The position numbers and the translations under genes were made by a program. A stretch of 52,059 nucleotides of DNA from the NCBI GenBank assembly GCA_905221605.1, contig CAJNDS010000126.1, positions 112,501 to 164,559 of the forward strand, in the 5' to 3' direction. Positions 49,462-52,059 of this stretch are shown here, in pieces (the first letter of the stretch is position 1; every line of letters begins with the position of its first letter). The notes beneath the pieces were generated by a model. The model did not search any database. It had not been told where the DNA came from and saw only the letters and a program-made list of their open reading frames with translations. This stretch comes from Symbiodinium natans (Eukaryota > Sar > Dinophyceae > Suessiales > Symbiodiniaceae).

Positions 49462-49897
49462 TGCATGTACCCCCCTCCCAGTGAAGACCCTATAATGTGG
49501 CGATGGAATGCTCAAGGTTTTTCGATGTGCTTCAAGGGTTTGGAGTCTGGAGAGGTTAAGGTTTAGGGCTCATGGCCTTGGAGCAGGCTTTCACATATTA
49601 GTTTTTCTTACCGGTGTTACCTGAACCCTAAACCCTCAACCCTAAACCCTAAACCCTAATCTCAAGCTCATGGGTTTTAGGGTCCATGTTTGCATCGGTT
49701 TCGGGCATATGTGGCACCGGGGATCAAACCAACAGAGCCCTTAGCCCCCTAAACCCCAGGGTGAGCACCATCCCTACACCCCTAGGGTTTAGGGCTTAGG
49801 GCTTAGGGTTTCGGGTTTAGGGTTCCAAACCTTGCGGTTTAGGGTTTAAGGCTCAATGGGGGGGAGGCGGGAGGGGGCTGCCAGGGCTGCCATATCA

Positions 49898-50026
49898 GGG
49901 TAGCTATATGGTCCCCGAACATGGTCCCTTACTTTGAAGGGTTCTGAAGTATGGGCCCTTGGGTTGTGTAGGGTATATCAGCGGTCCCGTTTTCAGCGCC
50001 CAAATTTACGGACCATGTAGCTACCC
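49898..50026. mobile_element. MITE, 129 bp, GGGTAGCTA...TAGCTACCC termini
   Basis: GGGTAGCTATATGGTCC at the left end pairs with GGACCATGTAGCTACCC at the right end (16 of 17). TCA flanks both sides (49895-49897 and 50027-50029), a possible 3-bp target duplication. Non-coding; a degenerate relative lies at 49059-49177. Confidence 0.6.
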
Positions 50027-50029
50027 TCA

Positions 50030-50240
50030 ACCCTAAACCCTAAATCCGAAACCCTAAACCCTGCTTGGGCTGCTGTTCGTCGTTGTACACGAAGCGAAAC
50101 CCCGAAACAGCGTTCTGGGGTTCAGAGTTTAGGGGAGAGGGTGTAGGGGGCCCGGAAAAGCTTCATGGACCCTAACCCTAAACCCTAAACCCTGAACCCT
50201 AAACCCTAAACCCTAAACCCTAAACCCTACTCTCCCCACT
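50030..50240 (-). repeat. CCCTAAA tracts with short spacer
   Basis: CCCTAAA units at 50030-50062 and 50169-50229. The spacer between them shows nothing gene-like. Confidence 0.85.
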
Positions 50241-50245
50241 CCTTA

Positions 50246-50322
50246 AAGGCGAAGCTCAACGCCGAGCTCCAGGCTTTGGGTGACGTGACTGCTGCATACT
50301 GCAACTGGGCTGGGGATTTAGG
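50246..50322 (+). other. Possible exon (coding-like)
   Basis: Open frame KAKLNAELQALGDVTAAYCN and on to NWAGDLG, entered right after a CCCTAAA array and TTAAAG. Unrecognised. Confidence 0.25.
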
Positions 50323-50846
50323 GGCTTCGGGTTAAGGGTTTAGGGTTTAGGAAATTAGGGTTTAGGGGTTTAGGGTTTAGAGTGTTTGGGGTTTAGGCTT
50401 CGGATTTAGGGTGCGAAGGTTGTACCCTTAGGCGTCCTGGTTTTTTTGTACAAGCCCCGCTTCATCCAGGGAATCGAGAGGTCATGTTCGGAGCACCAAA
50501 GTCCTGAATCCCTGAACCCGGAACTCAAAACTCTGAACTATAAACCCTAAACCCTGAACCCCAAACCGCCGTATGTTCATAGAGGTACAGTCGTAGGACT
50601 ACGAGTCACGCGTTTCGGACTTAGCCCTGGATCCTGGAACCTCCATGGGTGAGGGCTTTAGGGTTTCGGGTGCACGAAATCTTCAATCCCTGCCTGAATC
50701 CTAAACAGTCTTTTGCGAGGCGGCACAGAATGAAGGCTTGAAAATCTGGGAGTGCTTGGGGTACAGGGTTTCGGGTGTTTGGGGTTTAGGGTCTCCGCAC
50801 CCCATCCTATTAAATAGGCTTTAGGGTTTAGTGTTTAGGGCTTGGT

Positions 50847-50981
50847 ATGAAGCGTTTGAAGGCCGAGGACTTGGCCTTGGCGCATGGCGCGGCTACGGCC
50901 CAACAGGAGGGCTCGGTGATCTTGAGGCGGACGCCCTCAAGCAAAAAAGTTTGCAGTGAGAGAGGCGGAGGTGGAGGATGA
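50847..50981 (+). CDS. Small ORF or exon, 44 aa
   Basis: ATG follows a short TTTAGGG tract; the frame reads MKRLKAEDLALAHGAATAQQ, then a basic stretch and a Gly run, and stops at 50979-50981. Composition is protein-like but no family is recognised. It may be the first exon of a longer gene. Confidence 0.3.
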   Translation: MKRLKAEDLALAHGAATAQQEGSVILRRTPSSKKVCSERGGGGG

Positions 50982-51059
50982 GACTGTTGAAGGTGACAGA
51001 TGTCACCTCCAGGTGACAAGTTCTTATAGATCAGAAAAGAAGTGCGCTAATGCACTGAA

Positions 51060-51415
51060 GATTGCCGGACCCCCCTAAAGCCCCTAAGCCCTAAAGCCCC
51101 GAGGGCCTCAAACCAAACCCTAAAACCCTTCAAACCCCTAAAACCCCTTAAAGCCCCAGAAAACCCTAAACCTTGAAGCCCTAAACCCCTAAAACCCCTA
51201 AACACCCCTAAAACCCTTAAAAACCCCAACACCCCAAAACCCTAAAGCCCTTCAAACCCTAAACCCTAAAACCCTACAGCCCTAAACCTTATTTCCCGAA
51301 GCCCTAAAGCCCCAGAACCTAAACCCTAAACTCTAAACCCTAAAACCCTAAAACCCTAAACCCTAAACCCTAAACCCTAAACCCTAAACCCTAAACCCTA
51401 AACCCTAAACCCTAG
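51060..51415 (-). repeat. CCCTAAA/CCCTAAAA arrays
   Basis: Degenerate CCCCTAAA/CCCTAAAA units first, becoming a perfect CCCTAAA array at about 51355-51412. Confidence 0.88.
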
Positions 51416-51494
51416 CTTCTCCTGAGGCTCAGACCAGCGGCGCATGAATGGAAGCAGCCAGGCCTCGGCTTGGTTTTGGGGTGCTTTTTGGTGG

Positions 51495-51562
51495 GTTTAG
51501 GGTTTGGGTTTAGGGTTTAGGGTTTAGGGTTTAGGGTTTAGGGTTTAGGGTTTAGGGCTGAG
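51495..51562 (+). repeat. TTTAGGG array
   Basis: About nine units, opposite orientation to the array ending at 51415; the spacer shows nothing gene-like. Confidence 0.88.
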
Positions 51563-51714
51563 GGATTAGGGTTCAGGGTTTAGGGTTGTAGGGCTGTAAG
51601 TTTCAGGGCAACAAGGGCTTGGGGATTCAGTGCCTTTGGAGCTTGAAAGAGTTAGGCTCTTCGCCCGAAATCCTGAACCCCTAAGCTCTGAACCCCCAAA
51701 CCATAAACCCCTTG

Positions 51715-51782
51715 AACCCTAAACCCCAAACCCTAAACCCCAAACCCTAAACCCCTAAACCCTAAACCCTGAACCCTGCAGT
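51715..51782 (-). repeat. CCCTAAA/CCCCAAA array
   Basis: Mixed CCCTAAA and CCCCAAA units. The following spacer 51790-51869 has an open frame (VYLQQLAVGGKITAMCACRR) that could be an exon. Confidence 0.85.
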
Positions 51783-51869
51783 AAACCACAGGTATATCTG
51801 CAGCAGCTAGCCGTCGGAGGCAAGATCACGGCCATGTGCGCGTGCCGCCGGCGAGTTGTTTGGCCTGGA

Positions 51870-51965
51870 CCCGAAACCCCAAACCCCAAACCCCAAACCC
51901 CAGACCCCAGACCCCAGACCCCAGACCCCAGACCCCAAACCCCAAACCCTAACACCCCAAACCCT
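51870..51965 (-). repeat. CCCCAAA / CCCCAGA 7-mer variant array
   Basis: Blocks of CCCCAAA, then CCCCAGA (about six units), then CCCCAAA again: local expansion of point variants of the telomere unit. Confidence 0.85.
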
Positions 51966-52027
51966 ACCTTCCTGAACCACTTCCTCAGAGACTGGGGGGG
52001 TGGACGAACAGGTTGGGGGACCAGTCC

Positions 52028-52059
52028 GTAAACCCCAAACCCCAAACCCGAAACCCTAA
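52028..52059 (-). repeat. CCCCAAA/CCCTAA repeat at right window edge
   Basis: Four to five units, cut by the window end. Confidence 0.8.

Noticed and set aside
37461-52059. CRISPR array, given the many short repeats
   Set aside because: Repeats are telomere-type tandem units without regular unique spacers, and the genome is eukaryotic.
1-52059. Plant origin, since TTTAGGG is the plant telomere unit
   Set aside because: The retroelement's CCCH Gag, GPPC and oxygenase-like domains and GC-AG introns fit dinoflagellates better; this remains an inference.
1-52059. tRNA, rRNA or spliced-leader RNA genes
   Set aside because: No cloverleaf-like box A/B pair, rRNA signature or spliced-leader core sequence was noticed on reading; a dedicated scan (tRNAscan-SE, Infernal) was not possible.

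Overview
The window looks like nuclear DNA of a dinoflagellate, or a very close alveolate relative. Three things point there: TTTAGGG telomere-type repeats are scattered through both flanks on both strands; exon-like snippets with GT/GC...AG borders sit between them; and a giant Ty1/copia-type LTR retrotransposon carries domains that I recall from dinoflagellate copia elements (CCCH-finger Gag, a cytosine-methyltransferase-like 'GPPC' domain, a 2OG-Fe(II) oxygenase-like domain). The organism call is an inference; no rRNA, tRNA or spliced-leader gene was seen.

Layout. 1-1945: left flank of degenerate TTTAGGG/CCCTAAA arrays with possible exon pieces. 1946-37460: one LTR element in + orientation, bounded by two 686-bp LTRs (TG...CA) that look identical by eye and by a perfect 5-bp target-site duplication (CCTGA). 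37461-52059: right flank, a patchwork of telomere-type arrays in both orientations, short exon-like segments, at least three MITE-like foldback elements, minisatellites and long poly-G/poly-C runs.

The element contains a 100-N assembly gap (19460-19559). The sequence before the gap (6932-19459) and after it (19560-32101) is the same 12.5-kb stretch given twice. The simplest reading is two overlapping contig ends placed side by side, so the real element would be about 22.9 kb, not 35.5 kb. The left copy (A) has two single-base frameshifts in the RT region; the right copy (B) is intact there but has an indel-dense seam at about 22655-22815.

The inferred single element reads: LTR - ORF1 (1189 aa, coiled coil) - Gag (about 542 aa; eight-Cys zinc module, capsid-like region, two CCCH fingers) - Pol (about 3520 aa; aspartic protease, methyltransferase-like domain, zinc finger, DDE integrase with a 2OG-oxygenase-like domain nested before its 'FLGY' segment, very long unassigned region, RT with YVDD, RNase H, unassigned tail) - ORF4 (467 aa) - ORF5 (1140 aa; zinc-ribbon-like, weak KptA/ART-like resemblance) - 0.8 kb noncoding - polypurine tract - LTR. 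Adjacent ORFs overlap or nearly abut in different frames, suggesting frameshifting or reinitiation.

The most unusual signal is not a gene. The + strand of the element is saturated with GATAG (mostly GGATAG), in LTRs, coding and noncoding parts alike, about ten-fold or more above chance and almost absent on the other strand or in the flanks. Differences between copies A and B often create or destroy this motif. A dispersed RNA signal read by the CCCH-finger Gag is one testable explanation. The second notable theme is that telomere-type repeats appear to form the introns of split genes in the right flank.
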